NCBI RefSeq assembly: GCF_026719745.1
Contig: NZ_JAPPRQ010000053.1
Coordinates: 62,001 to 126,000, forward strand
Direction of reading: 5' to 3'
DNA length: 64,000 nucleotides
From: Clostridium sp. ZS2-4
GTDB taxonomy: Bacteria; Bacillota; Clostridia; Clostridiales; Clostridiaceae
Part shown: piece after piece, positions 9,164-17,743 of the stretch
Layout of the letters: each line of letters starts with the position of its first letter
Numbering within the stretch: the stretch's first letter is position 1
Program-made: the position numbers and the translations under genes
The notes under the pieces: model-generated
The model's database searches: none
Told to the model about the DNA's origin: nothing
Seen by the model: the letters and a program-made list of their open reading frames with translations, nothing else

Positions 9164-10536
9164 AGCGGGTATTTCACAGTTGGCACATACATACTGCTAT
9201 ATGGTGGTGGCGGTATAAAAATGCCTTCTTTTTTAGGTAGTTCTATTTGTTTATCTTCTCTTAATAATATCTTATTTCTTAAATCTTCTCTACCAAGCTC
9301 AGCTATTCCTGTTACTGCAACATATATATCGGAAATTTTATACCATGTAGGATAATTCACTGCTCCTGTTGGAGGTAAATAGAATATTTTTTGAAATGTA
9401 GTTACTGACTTTTTAGTAGCTTCTCCATAAATACCATCTACTATTACCTTAGGTATAGCAGGATAATTATCTGCTATTCTATTTAAGTATCTTTGTACTG
9501 TTCTTACAGGTTCTCCACTAGAACCTAATTTTAAAGTATATCCCGGATAAGACATTGGAATTCCTGAAACCTTTTTTGCCGTAGTTAATTCTAAATCTGA
9601 ACCATAAAAATTAGTTAATATTTCATAAGGAACTCTACCAGCATCACCCAAATATTTACTTCCCCACTGAGTAAGCCATCCTGGACATTGAACTTTTACC
9701 CCATCGCAATATTGAGATAATAAAGGCTGTTTTCTTCCAGGTCTTTTCATATATGTGGAAAATATATCATCAACAACTCTGCTTATATTAGAATAAATAT
9801 TTCTTCCATATGAAAAAGCATGGTCAAAAGCAGTAGAACTAGTTATGTCAAAATTCTTTCCTTTTCCTCTGTACCATTCTGTATATATTCTATTTAACGT
9901 AAATGAAATAATACAATATACATTTGCTCTTATTGTACTTTCTGGCCAAGTAGAAAAAATTTCACAAGATGCTACATTCTTAATGTAATCTTTATAACTT
10001 ACAGTATAATTAGGTGCAGAAGGATCATCTGGAACGCCTGCATGAACAACAATGAGTCCTGGAACTACTGGCTGTGGTAAAACTACTCCTCCTGTTGGCT
10101 CTGGAAGTGGTTTATCCGGATTTTCCGGTATTTTGGGTGGATATTTTCCAACTAATGTATTAGGTTCAACATTTATTATTTCTACTTCATTTACCTGTCT
10201 TGTAGTAGTTATTGGTGTAACTTTACATTGTTGAACAGCTAAAGTATTAGGATATATTTGACATCCTCGCACAACTATATCCCTATATCCCTTTACTTTT
10301 AACTCCACATCACAAAGACTATATGGTGATTTATCTGATGGCTTCATTGAATTATCTATTGGTGGTGCATCAAGCTCTAATTCACTTGTTTGTCCCGAAG
10401 AATCAGTAGTAATTTTTTGTTCTTTTTGTCTACTTCCCTCTTCAGCTCTGGGTTTAACAATTACTTCAGCATCAGGAATAGGAACATAAGTGTCTTCTAC
10501 TATAACCTGTACTTGCAGCCTCCCTTTTTGTGCCAT
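9157..10536 (-). CDS. sleC: Spore cortex-lytic enzyme SleC (zymogen)
   Basis: SleC degrades cortex peptidoglycan during spore germination. In Clostridium perfringens it is made as an inactive precursor and cut by Csp subtilases. This 459-residue protein matches that layout: a regulatory N-terminal region (1-150), a proline-rich linker, a catalytic region starting near VVLPQPVVPG (about 151) with a likely catalytic glutamate in WPESTIRA (E199), and a C-terminal PG_binding_1 domain (about 337-402, LGSSGEPVRTVQRYLN). There is no signal peptide, as expected for a protein packaged in the developing spore. The ATG at 10536 follows AAAAGGAG. It is directly downstream of the Csp gene, the usual csp-sleC order. 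Its last codons and stop fall within repeat copy 2. Confidence 0.9.
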   Translation of the reverse strand: MAQKGRLQVQVIVEDTYVPIPDAEVIVKPRAEEGSRQKEQKITTDSSGQTSELELDAPPIDNSMKPSDKSPYSLCDVELKVKGYRDIVVRGCQIYPNTLAVQQCKVTPITTTRQVNEVEIINVEPNTLVGKYPPKIPENPDKPLPEPTGGVVLPQPVVPGLIVVHAGVPDDPSAPNYTVSYKDYIKNVASCEIFSTWPESTIRANVYCIISFTLNRIYTEWYRGKGKNFDITSSTAFDHAFSYGRNIYSNISRVVDDIFSTYMKRPGRKQPLLSQYCDGVKVQCPGWLTQWGSKYLGDAGRVPYEILTNFYGSDLELTTAKKVSGIPMSYPGYTLKLGSSGEPVRTVQRYLNRIADNYPAIPKVIVDGIYGEATKKSVTTFQKIFYLPPTGAVNYPTWYKISDIYVAVTGIAELGREDLRNKILLREDKQIELPKKEGIFIPPPPYSSMYVPTVKYPLE

Positions 10537-10613
10537 TATTTTTCTCCTTTTAGAAATTGCTCCAATAATAATAATATGAAACTAATATAATAATTGTGAC
10601 CTATCTCTTATTT

Positions 10614-13600
10614 TTATCTTATTTTTTCAAAAACCCCTTTCAAATCTAATAACCCATATCCCCAAGATCTATTTGGATAAACATCTCCTGGTCTTTTTTT
10701 AGTTCCTCTTATTAAATAAGTTTTTACTTTCGTTGAATACAAAGTAGGATCATTTCCTTTTACAATTCCCCACTCCAAAATAAGTGCCACGGCTCCAGCG
10801 GTAACTGCCGCTCCTACACTGCTGCCTGAAACTCTAGTTGTTCCTCCTCCCCTAGATACAGTCAAAGCATTTATTCCCCCAGCTGCTAATTCTGGTTTTA
10901 ATGTATGTTCTCTTGTAAATCCTCTTCCAGAAGCTGCTACTATTGTTTCAGTATTTTGATTGTAATACGCACAAGATATAACTCTTTCACTAGTAGATGG
11001 TATAGTCAATGTAACATTTTGAGAAGGAGCTAAAAATTTAGTACCTTCTTTTAATAACTCTCTTTGATACAACCAAGCATCATATCTTCCATTTATTACA
11101 ATGTCTCCATAAAGTGTAAATTTCCAAATTCCTCCCCTAGCATTTCTTATATCTATTCTTATAACTTCATCCCCCGTAATTTCTTCCGGGAAAAAATATG
11201 CTATTGTTATAGTGCTTCCCTCAAAAACAAGCTTTGATATCTCCGTCTCACCAAGCTTTGCTGGAATCTTACCAATAACTTCACCCCCAGGAGATGTTAC
11301 CCCTACTGATACCTTATCAGGCTTATTGCACCAAATTTCAAAGGTTAAATCTCTCTGCAAAGGATCTACCTGAATTTCCATAACCTTTTCTTCACCACTT
11401 TTTTCAAAATTGCCTGAAGCATGAGTTTCTCCATCTGCTTGATTGCCGCAGCCTGTTACTACAATAATTCCTCTAACCTTTGATATTTCGTCTATATATC
11501 TTTCTACTATTGCACTTCCGTTATGTGCTCCTTTATTAGTCCCTAAAGGTACATAAATAACTAAAGGTTTATTTAACTTTCTAGCCATATTATAAATATA
11601 CTTAATTCCTAAAATTACTTCTGCTGTACAATAAGTTGGAATATCAACATCATTTATTCCTTCTAATGATAATGTATTCTTCTTTGCTTGCTGCATCTTT
11701 ACTACTACAAATTCACAGCCTGGAGCAGCACCTTTAAGCTCAGGATTCCTTCCTCTTGCCCCTATTATTCCAGCCATACTGGTTCCATGACCATTTTCAT
11801 CTTTACTGTTTACAATAGCATAAGGGTCTTCTCCTTGTTTTTTTGCCATAATAGCTTTATTAATCTCTTCTCTGGTATACTCAGTTCCAACTCCTAAAAA
11901 TTCTGGTATACCTTCTCCTTTTACAGTTTGATCCCATATGCTTACTATTCTTGTTGTATCATTTTCATACATAAATTCTTCATTTAAATAATCTATGCCT
12001 GTGTCAATAATACCAACAAGTACTCCTTGCCCTGTTAAGCTTAAAACAGGACTTTCATGGAATTGTGATATATTTGCTGCATCTATAGGAGATATCTGAT
12101 TTAATGTATATATACCAGGCTCCTCTACAAATACTATTTCTTTTGTTTTTTTAAAAAACTCATCAGCTTTGTTTATATCAACTGATATAACTGCATATCT
12201 GTCATCTAAAATAAATCCACAGGCATACTCTATATTCATAAAGACTGACTTTATATCACCTTCATATTCTACAATATAATTCCTGTAGTTTTCTTCATAA
12301 AAAAGCTCACTGCATCCTTGTCTTGTTCCTTTATTTCTAGCCCCTCTTTGAACAGCCACTTCCATTCCCTCTCTTGCACAAAGCTCACCATATCCCCATG
12401 TAGGTCCTGGGTAAATAACATCTATTCGTTCTCTTTTCGCTCCCTTTAGCATGAAATATTTAAGTCTGTCTCCGTACATGTATGGGTCATTTGCTAAAAC
12501 CAATCCCCACTGCATAAAAAGTGCTGCTGCTCCAGCAGCATGAGGTGTCGCCATAGATGTACCAGATAAGCTATCATATCCACCTCCAGTTATAGAAGAT
12601 AATATTTCTTCCCCCGGTCCCATAACATCGGGTTTATCTCCACCTATTTTACCTCTTCCTGAAAAACTAGATAAAGAATTTGTTTTATAATTATAACTTC
12701 CAACAGATATAACGTTGGAAACAGTAGCTGGAATTCCTAGAGTGTTAAAAGGATCAGGCTTTAAGAACTTTGTATTTGGATTCAATCCTTCTGAAATAGG
12801 CATCCATATGTCAAATCCTCCAACTGTCTCTCCTTTTGAATATATGTTTATATTCCAAGTACCTGCTGTTAAAAATCCCGTATCTACACTTAAACTTATT
12901 ATTATTTCTCCATTTATATCAAAAGGTTTAGGCCCACTGTTGTAAATAAAACATTCATCTCTACCTATGTTTTTTTCATAATATCTACCATTTTTCAAAG
13001 CAATAATTCCACTGCTTGCTCCTCCTGGATTCCTAATCTCTATACTTATATCAGTTAAAAACTCCTTATAAAATTGTAATATCAAGCTTTTTTCATCAGC
13101 AGCCACAGCCATGGAAAGATTAACACTTTCCCTTAAAACTCCTCCTACATGATGAGCAGCAGCTCCTTCATTTCCTGAGGCTATTACAAAACTTATTCTT
13201 TCCAAGCTGCAAATTGTTTGTATATACTGTTCAAGAAGACTATTTCCATTATGAGCTCCATCATTTGTACTAAAGCTTAAGTTTATTACCAGAGGTTGTT
13301 TTAACTCCTTACTTTTCTCTATTAGAAATTTAATCCCTCTCATAAGCTGAGTAGATTTTGCATAACTAACCTTACCGCTTCCTGTCATTTTCACCATGGC
13401 AATACTTGATTTGTATGCAACTCCATAATAAATTTTATCTATATTCCCTCCAGCACAAGCAATACCTGCAACATGAGTACCATGTCCCACAACATCTCTC
13501 TGTGAAACTATACTGTAAGGCTCAGGGGAATTTATAGCTCTGTTTATATCATTTTTATTCCAAACTTTCCCTCCTTGCGAAAGATCATAAATATATTCTA

Positions 13601-14039
13601 TTCTTGTACTTCCTTCTTCGTTTTTAAAAGCAGGGTGCAAATAATCAATCCCTGAATCAATAAATCCCACTAAAACACCTTCACCAGTAAGATTATACAA
13701 ACTCCATACTTCAGGTACACAACTAGCTCTGTTACTTCCTAAATCTGAGGTGAATAAAGTTTTTGGAAGTTCAATATACTGGATTTCTTCAATAGTAGAT
13801 ACCTTGGGTATATCCTCTACCGCTATTGTAATTATTCCATATCCAAATCCTAAGTTTTCAAAAATTCCTCCTATTGCTTCTACTTGCTGTTTAACCTTTA
13901 TACGTTCATCTCCAAATAATATAACCAACTCTATTTTTCCCGTTAATATCTCATCATTCTGGGAAAATTCCGCTATTTTTGCTTTAATGTTACTTGGAAC
14001 ATTTAAAAGTAAGTTTAGTAATCCATCTCTATTTTCCGT
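10614..14039 (-). CDS. Double-subtilisin germination protease of the Csp family (CspBA-like)
   Basis: Csp proteases are subtilases that activate pro-SleC. This gene encodes two complete S8 domains in tandem. From a TTG at 13928 (1104 residues), domain 1 has D91 (GFIDSGID), H149 (GHGTHVAG) and S458 (SGTSMATP); domain 2 has D642 (GIIDTGID), H714 (NGHGTSMAG) and S1037 (SGSSVGAA). Oxyanion asparagines occur in both (ASGNEGAA, TGCGNQAD). Each domain has the large insert typical of CspB. I extend the gene upstream to an ACG at 14039: the frame stays open for 37 more codons, and AAGGAGG lies exactly 7 bases before the ACG, while the TTG has no good site. In Clostridioides difficile the CspA half of CspBA is inactive; here both halves keep their triads. 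sleC follows 77 bases downstream. Confidence 0.88.
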   Translation of the reverse strand, partial: TENRDGLLNLLLNVPSNIKAKIAEFSQNDEILTGKIELVILFGDERIKVKQQVEAIGGIFENLGFGYGIITIAVEDIPKVSTIEEIQYIELPKTLFTSDLGSNRASCVPEVWSLYNLTGEGVLVGFIDSGIDYLHPAFKNEEGSTRIEYIYDLSQGGKVWNKNDINRAINSPEPYSIVSQRDVVGHGTHVAGIACAGGNIDKIYYGVAYKSSIAMVKMTGSGKVSYAKSTQLMRGIKFLIEKSKELKQPLVINLSFSTNDGAHNGNSLLEQYIQTICSLERISFVIASGNEGAAAHHVGGVLRESVNLSMAVAADEKSLILQFYKEFLTDISIEIRNPGGASSGIIALKNGRYYEKNIGRDECFIYNSGPKPFDINGEIIISLSVDTGFLTAGTWNINIYSKGETVGGFDIWMPISEGLNPNTKFLKPDPFNTLGIPATVSNVISVGSYNYKTNSLSSFSGRGKIGGDKPDVMGPGEEILSSITGGGYDSLSGTSMATPHAAGAAALFMQWGLVLANDPYMYGDRLKYFMLKGAKRERIDVIYPGPTWGYGELCAREGMEVAVQRGARNKGTRQGCSELFYEENYRNYIVEYEGDIKSVFMNIEYACGFILDDRYAVISVDINKADEFFKKTKEIVFVEEPGIYTLNQISPIDAANISQFHESPVLSLTGQGVLVGIIDTGIDYLNEEFMYENDTTRIVSIWDQTVKGEGIPEFLGVGTEYTREEINKAIMAKKQGEDPYAIVNSKDENGHGTSMAGIIGARGRNPELKGAAPGCEFVVVKMQQAKKNTLSLEGINDVDIPTYCTAEVILGIKYIYNMARKLNKPLVIYVPLGTNKGAHNGSAIVERYIDEISKVRGIIVVTGCGNQADGETHASGNFEKSGEEKVMEIQVDPLQRDLTFEIWCNKPDKVSVGVTSPGGEVIGKIPAKLGETEISKLVFEGSTITIAYFFPEEITGDEVIRIDIRNARGGIWKFTLYGDIVINGRYDAWLYQRELLKEGTKFLAPSQNVTLTIPSTSERVISCAYYNQNTETIVAASGRGFTREHTLKPELAAGGINALTVSRGGGTTRVSGSSVGAAVTAGAVALILEWGIVKGNDPTLYSTKVKTYLIRGTKKRPGDVYPNRSWGYGLLDLKGVFEKIR

Positions 14040-14046
14040 AAATAGC

Positions 14047-14053
14047 CCTCCTT
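14047..14053 (-). promoter_or_regulatory. Ribosome binding site pointing to an ACG start for the Csp protease
   Basis: AAGGAGG on the minus strand, 7 bases before ACG at 14039-14037. No ATG, GTG or TTG in the Csp frame lies between here and the TTG at 13928. The nearby ATG and ATT codons are out of frame and quickly stopped. Confidence 0.6.
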
Positions 14054-14100
14054 AAATTAATTCATTAATTATATTTATGAATTAAACTGTACAAATAGAA

Positions 14101-14134
14101 AAAGCTTAAAACTTTTTTCTAAGTTTTAAGCTTT
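14101..14134 (-). terminator. Terminator after the Xre-family regulator
   Basis: Perfect 13-base stem (AAAGCTTAAAACT / AGTTTTAAGCTTT) followed on the minus strand by CTTTTTCTATTT. It separates the regulator gene from the Csp-SleC unit. Confidence 0.75.
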
Positions 14135-14184
14135 GATCTATTCTTCCATAGAAGCAATTTTTTCTTAATGCATAATAAAAAATA

Positions 14185-14853
14185 TTATAATTTTATTTCC
14201 ACTCTATCAAGCTTAGCTAGAACTTTTATCTCCTTAATCCCGATAGTTTCAGTTCTTAAGCTACCTTTATTGCTTACCAAAAGCAATTTAGTATTATCTA
14301 ATTTTTTTATTTGTCTTATTTTTCTTTCACCATTATACTCAATAAGACAAATTGAATTATTCTCAATTTCATGAGTTATATGTGCAAAAGCTATATCTTC
14401 CTTTGATATTCTAAATCCTATCATATCATCATCTTCTATTTTCAAAAACAGAACCTTATCCTTTGAATGGCCTTCAATTTTGTTATTCATAATAGGCATT
14501 TTTCTTCCCTCTAAAATCTTACTCATATCATATCCATAAACAGGTACAGTTTTTAAAACAGAACTAAATGCATCATTCCAAACATCTTTTATTTTCTCAA
14601 CAGGAGCACTTTTCCCTATTTTCTCCTGTTTACCTTCTTCTAGTGCTTGTTCCTCAAAAGACATTGTAATATCATTTAAATCTTTTCCTAAAATTTTTGA
14701 TATTCTGTTTATCAAGCTTTCATTTGCAACTTTTCTTCCTAGCTCAACATCTTTTACAAAACTCTCAGCAACCCCTAATTTCTTTGCTAATTGTTTTTCA
14801 GTTAGCTTTGAAGCTAATCTGACTTCTTTTATCTTGTCTCCAATTCTACTCAT
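14185..14853 (-). CDS. Xre-family transcriptional regulator with LexA/S24-like C-terminal domain
   Basis: A 222-residue protein. Residues about 5-58 form a Xre helix-turn-helix (LTEKQLAKKLGVAESFVKDVE). The C-terminal half (about 100-222) resembles the S24/LexA sensor fold, with strands such as VLFLKIEDDDMIGFRI and NNSICLIEYNGE. The catalytic serine expected before the conserved methionine (SMxP in LexA and CI) is aspartate here (DDDMIGF), so self-cleavage is unlikely; that is inference from one motif. The ATG at 14853 follows GGAGGAATAG. It is separated from neighbours by terminators on both sides, so it appears to be monocistronic. Target genes are unknown; germination genes lie next to it. 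Confidence 0.75.
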   Translation of the reverse strand: MSRIGDKIKEVRLASKLTEKQLAKKLGVAESFVKDVELGRKVANESLINRISKILGKDLNDITMSFEEQALEEGKQEKIGKSAPVEKIKDVWNDAFSSVLKTVPVYGYDMSKILEGRKMPIMNNKIEGHSKDKVLFLKIEDDDMIGFRISKEDIAFAHITHEIENNSICLIEYNGERKIRQIKKLDNTKLLLVSNKGSLRTETIGIKEIKVLAKLDRVEIKL

Positions 14854-14946
14854 AACTATTCCTCCGATGTATTATTTCTCTTAAATGCTTAACTATATTT
14901 TAATATAAGTAATCCTTTTTTTCCATTAATAAAGTATATATTTTAC

Positions 14947-14985
14947 ACAAAAACCCTCTGCAAAATATATTTGCAAAGGGTTCTA
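14947..14985 (-). terminator. Terminator after ppiB
   Basis: Stem AACCCTTTGCAAA / TTTGCAGAGGGTT with one mismatch, followed by TTTTTGTG on the minus strand, 11 bases after the cyclophilin stop codon. Confidence 0.8.
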
Positions 14986-14995
14986 TATCTATTTA

Positions 14996-15511
14996 CTACA
15001 TTTTTTCAGGTTCTGGATACTCAACTCCAAAAGTATCAACTGTTACTTTTTCCATAACTTGATCTTCATATGGTCTGTCACTATAGTCTGTCTTTGTATT
15101 AACTATTTTATCAGCAGCTTCCATTCCTTCTGTAATCTTTCCAAAAGAAGCATATTGTCCATCAAGATGTGGAGAATCTTCTACCATTATGAAAATTTGA
15201 CTTCCTGCTGAATTAGGAGCCATAGTTCTTGCCATTGATAAAACTCCTCTAGAGTGTATCAAATCATTTTTAAAACCATTGCCAGTGAATTCGCCTTTAA
15301 TTGAATATCCTGGGCCTCCCATTCCTGTTCCGTCCGGATCTCCTCCTTGTATCATAAAGCCTGGAATTACTCTATGAAAAATTACGCCATCGTAAAATCC
15401 TTTTTTTATTAAGCTAATAAAATTATTTACTGTATTAGGAGCAATTTCTGGATATAATTCAGCCTTCATAATATCTCCATTTTGCATTTTAATAGTTACT
15501 ATTGGATTCAT
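14996..15511 (-). CDS. ppiB: Peptidyl-prolyl cis-trans isomerase, cyclophilin type
   Basis: A 171-residue single-domain cytoplasmic cyclophilin that speeds proline isomerisation during protein folding. The active-site block FHRVIPGFMIQGGDPDGTG, the later block SMARTMAPNSAGSQIFI and the HLDGQYASFG tail of the fold are all present. There is no signal peptide. The ATG at 15511 follows a GAGAGGAG site. It sits alone between a terminator and a 120-base spacer. Confidence 0.95.
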   Translation of the reverse strand: MNPIVTIKMQNGDIMKAELYPEIAPNTVNNFISLIKKGFYDGVIFHRVIPGFMIQGGDPDGTGMGGPGYSIKGEFTGNGFKNDLIHSRGVLSMARTMAPNSAGSQIFIMVEDSPHLDGQYASFGKITEGMEAADKIVNTKTDYSDRPYEDQVMEKVTVDTFGVEYPEPEKM

Positions 15512-15632
15512 AATTTATTCTCCTCTCTTACAACCAATTCTCTAAATATTAAATATGTTACACTAAATTATACCATAATATACCCCATTTTTAACTAAAT
15601 AAAAAGATTTTAAAAAAGTTTCCCAAAAACAT

Positions 15633-16100
15633 TCAATGAATTTTTTCACTTGTCCAATTTATATTCATGTGCAAATCATTTACTTCCTTATCTAATTTAA
15701 TAAATAAACAGCCTTTGGGAAGTATTATTAAAACTGAATTCTTTAATATATTACACTCTTCGTTTTCTAAAAGCTCATTTGTTTCTATCTCTAAATTTCT
15801 CTCATCTTCCTTTTCCTCTTGTTTTATTTTTACATTAAAAATCCCTATTTTATCTAGTATTGTAGTTTCTTCTATGTCCTTATATAATTCCTCTTCCCCT
15901 CCCATAAGACAAAGCTTATTAGGAATATCTTTATTTAAAATTTTTATCTCTTTTATTGTGCATATACTATTACTATCCTTAGGATTGTTGATAACTATAT
16001 AATTGAATTTTTCTGATTTTTTAATGTGAATGTTATCCTCTTTTTCTCCTATTTGTTTTTCTCCTATTTCATCTCCCTTTTTTAAAACAAACACTTTCAT
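15633..16100 (-). CDS. Hypothetical protein, acidic-lysine-rich, 155 residues
   Basis: I do not recognise a family. The protein starts MKVFVLKKGDEIGEK, has no signal peptide or membrane segment, and is rich in Lys, Glu and Ile. A low-complexity charged stretch (about 92-115, QEEKEDERNLEIETNELLE) separates two beta-rich parts. The C-terminal part (NSVLIILPKGCLFIKLDKE) could be a small beta domain. The ATG at 16100 has an AAGGTGAT site. It lies in its own interval between ppiB and repeat copy 3 and could be cytoplasmic. It might belong to the spore-associated group nearby, but nothing in the sequence shows that. Confidence 0.6.
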   Translation of the reverse strand: MKVFVLKKGDEIGEKQIGEKEDNIHIKKSEKFNYIVINNPKDSNSICTIKEIKILNKDIPNKLCLMGGEEELYKDIEETTILDKIGIFNVKIKQEEKEDERNLEIETNELLENEECNILKNSVLIILPKGCLFIKLDKEVNDLHMNINWTSEKIH

Positions 16101-16177
16101 TTCATCACCTTATTTCTATGGTTTTTTACTTTCTATAATAATAATTTATTCCACAGATTAGGTAAGGTGATAGATAA

Positions 16178-16434
16178 TAGAATAAAATTGTGAAGCAATT
16201 TTATTCTACTCACCAGTCGCCAATCTCCAGTCCCCAGACAATGACGTTTTGCTAATGCAAAACTAAAATTAAAATAAAGCAAAATAGACTTAAAGTAGAT
16301 ATAATCTATCTTTAAGTCTATTTTAATTTATTTTTATCTAATTGTTCTTAATTGTTTTTATCTTTTTTCTTTACTCTGGGGATTGGTGATTGGCGACTGG
16401 GGAATATAAGAATGTTGCTTTACAACATTCTTAT
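16178..16434 (+). repeat. Heptad-flanked hairpin element, copy 3
   Basis: The most complete copy, same orientation as copy 1. Left hairpin 16178-16208 (TAGAATAAAATTG / CAATTTTATTCTA). Heptads CCAGTCG, CCAATCT, CCAGTCC, CCAG near 16212-16236. GTTTTGC-TAAT-GCAAAAC palindrome near 16246-16263. Central dyad near 16281-16322. Inverted heptads near 16376-16402. Right hairpin 16406-16434 (ATAAGAATGTTG / CAACATTCTTAT). It lies just after the murI stop and can act as that gene's terminator. Confidence 0.88.
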
Positions 16435-17276
16435 TATTTCTCCTCAATATTTAATAATCTATAAGAAATATCTAAAAGTTCTTTTTCATCTGAAGTGTTA
16501 AATATTTTAATTTTTCCTTTTTTAGGATGTGAATTAATAGATTTATTAGATACAAGCTGCCTTCTTAATTGAGCAGCAGTTCCCATACTACCATCTATAA
16601 TATGAACTTTTTTTCCCAATACCTTAGATAATTCCTTTCTAATAAATGGATAATGAGTACATCCTAATACTACCGAAGATATTTCTTCAGCTTGTAATTC
16701 AAAAAATCTTTCTTTAATAAAATTATTTATTTCATCACCTTCAGTTACCCCTTTTTCTATAAACTCTACAAGTCCTGGGCAAGGTAAAGGAACAATATCC
16801 GCTTTGCTTTTATATTTCATCATAAGATTGTTAAACTTTTTTTCTGCTAATGTCATAGGCGTTGCCATTATTACAATCTTACCTTTCTTATTTAATCCTA
16901 CAGCTGGTTTTAATGCTGGCTCTATACCTATTATAGGAATATACTTATATGTATTTCTCAACGCCTCAATGGCAGCACTTGTAGCAGTATTGCATGCAAC
17001 TACAATAGCTTTAACATTATGAGTTAGTAAAAAATCCACTGCTTCAAAGCTTAATTTTCTTACTTCATCAACACTTTTAATACCGTAGGGAGCATTCTTA
17101 GAATCACCAAGATAAACAAAATCTTCATTTGGAAGTAATTTCATAGCTTGTTTCAAAACGCTAAGTCCTCCAACTCCTGAATCAAAAAAACCAATAGGTT
17201 TATCCTTAATATACATCGTTTTAACTGATTTACAGTGTGAAGTACTATAAATCAGTTCCACCTCCAATCTTTCCAC
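16434..17276 (-). CDS. murI: Glutamate racemase
   Basis: MurI makes D-glutamate for peptidoglycan. The substrate-binding and catalytic blocks are clear: FFDSGVGGLSVL, the first cysteine in VACNTATSAA and the second in LGCTHYP. The start is uncertain. GTG at 17276 (280 residues, weak AGGA upstream) gives an N-terminal tail of 20 residues. The ATG at 17216 gives MYIKDKPIGFF and the usual length (260) but has no ribosome binding site. A strong GGAGG lies between them (near 17261) but has only CTG and ATT codons at a suitable distance. The stop codon lies 1-2 bases from the end of repeat copy 3. Monocistronic. Confidence 0.93.
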   Translation of the reverse strand: MERLEVELIYSTSHCKSVKTMYIKDKPIGFFDSGVGGLSVLKQAMKLLPNEDFVYLGDSKNAPYGIKSVDEVRKLSFEAVDFLLTHNVKAIVVACNTATSAAIEALRNTYKYIPIIGIEPALKPAVGLNKKGKIVIMATPMTLAEKKFNNLMMKYKSKADIVPLPCPGLVEFIEKGVTEGDEINNFIKERFFELQAEEISSVVLGCTHYPFIRKELSKVLGKKVHIIDGSMGTAAQLRRQLVSNKSINSHPKKGKIKIFNTSDEKELLDISYRLLNIEEK

Positions 17277-17397
17277 TATTATCCTAATAAATCATGTAAA
17301 TAATTTTTAATACTTATTTGAATAATATATATATATACGTTGCAAAAATACTATTCATTGTATTAAAACTTAGTTAAAGTTTTTTCATAAATTAATC

Positions 17398-17425
17398 ATT
17401 GAACAATGAACATTGATAATTGAAA
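17398..17425 (+). repeat. Degenerate heptanucleotide repeat, ATTGANN type
   Basis: Four consecutive seven-base units: ATTGAAC, AATGAAC, ATTGATA, ATTGAAA. A second array of the same type occurs on the opposite strand at 60031-60065. Confidence 0.6.
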
Positions 17426-17620
17426 TATATATCCATTTTTTAAATTAAAGCTAGTTATATATTTAATTTTTTTTACTTTTTAAATTAAATATATATACAA
17501 AATTTATCATAATATAAATTATACTTCACAAATTCTCTCAATACTACCTTTACAAATTTCTTTCAAAAGCTTTATTTAAACCTTTACATTTTAATTCTTT
17601 ATCAAAATTTTATTATTTTA

Positions 17621-17649
17621 TTGACAGTTTGTTAATTTTATAATAGAAT
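17621..17649 (+). promoter_or_regulatory. Sigma-A-type promoter for glnA
   Basis: Consensus TTGACA (17621-17626), 17-base spacer and TAGAAT (17644-17649). The transcript would start about 90 bases before the glnA ATG, leaving an AT-rich leader. No T-box or GlnR-like dyad was recognised. Confidence 0.6.
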
Positions 17650-17743
17650 TTTTATATAATTTTCAAAATAATATAGAGTAAAATGACAAATATAAAATAT
17701 ATATATCCACAGTTTTGTAATTAAATTTAAAGGGAGGAAAATT

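Larger units (their letters stand above)
17277..17743. other. Divergent intergenic region between murI and glnA
   Basis: A 467-base very AT-rich gap carrying the promoters of both flanking genes. It contains a four-unit ATTGANN heptad repeat (17398-17425) and the glnA promoter (17621-17649). No coding remnant or known riboswitch was recognised. Confidence 0.5.
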
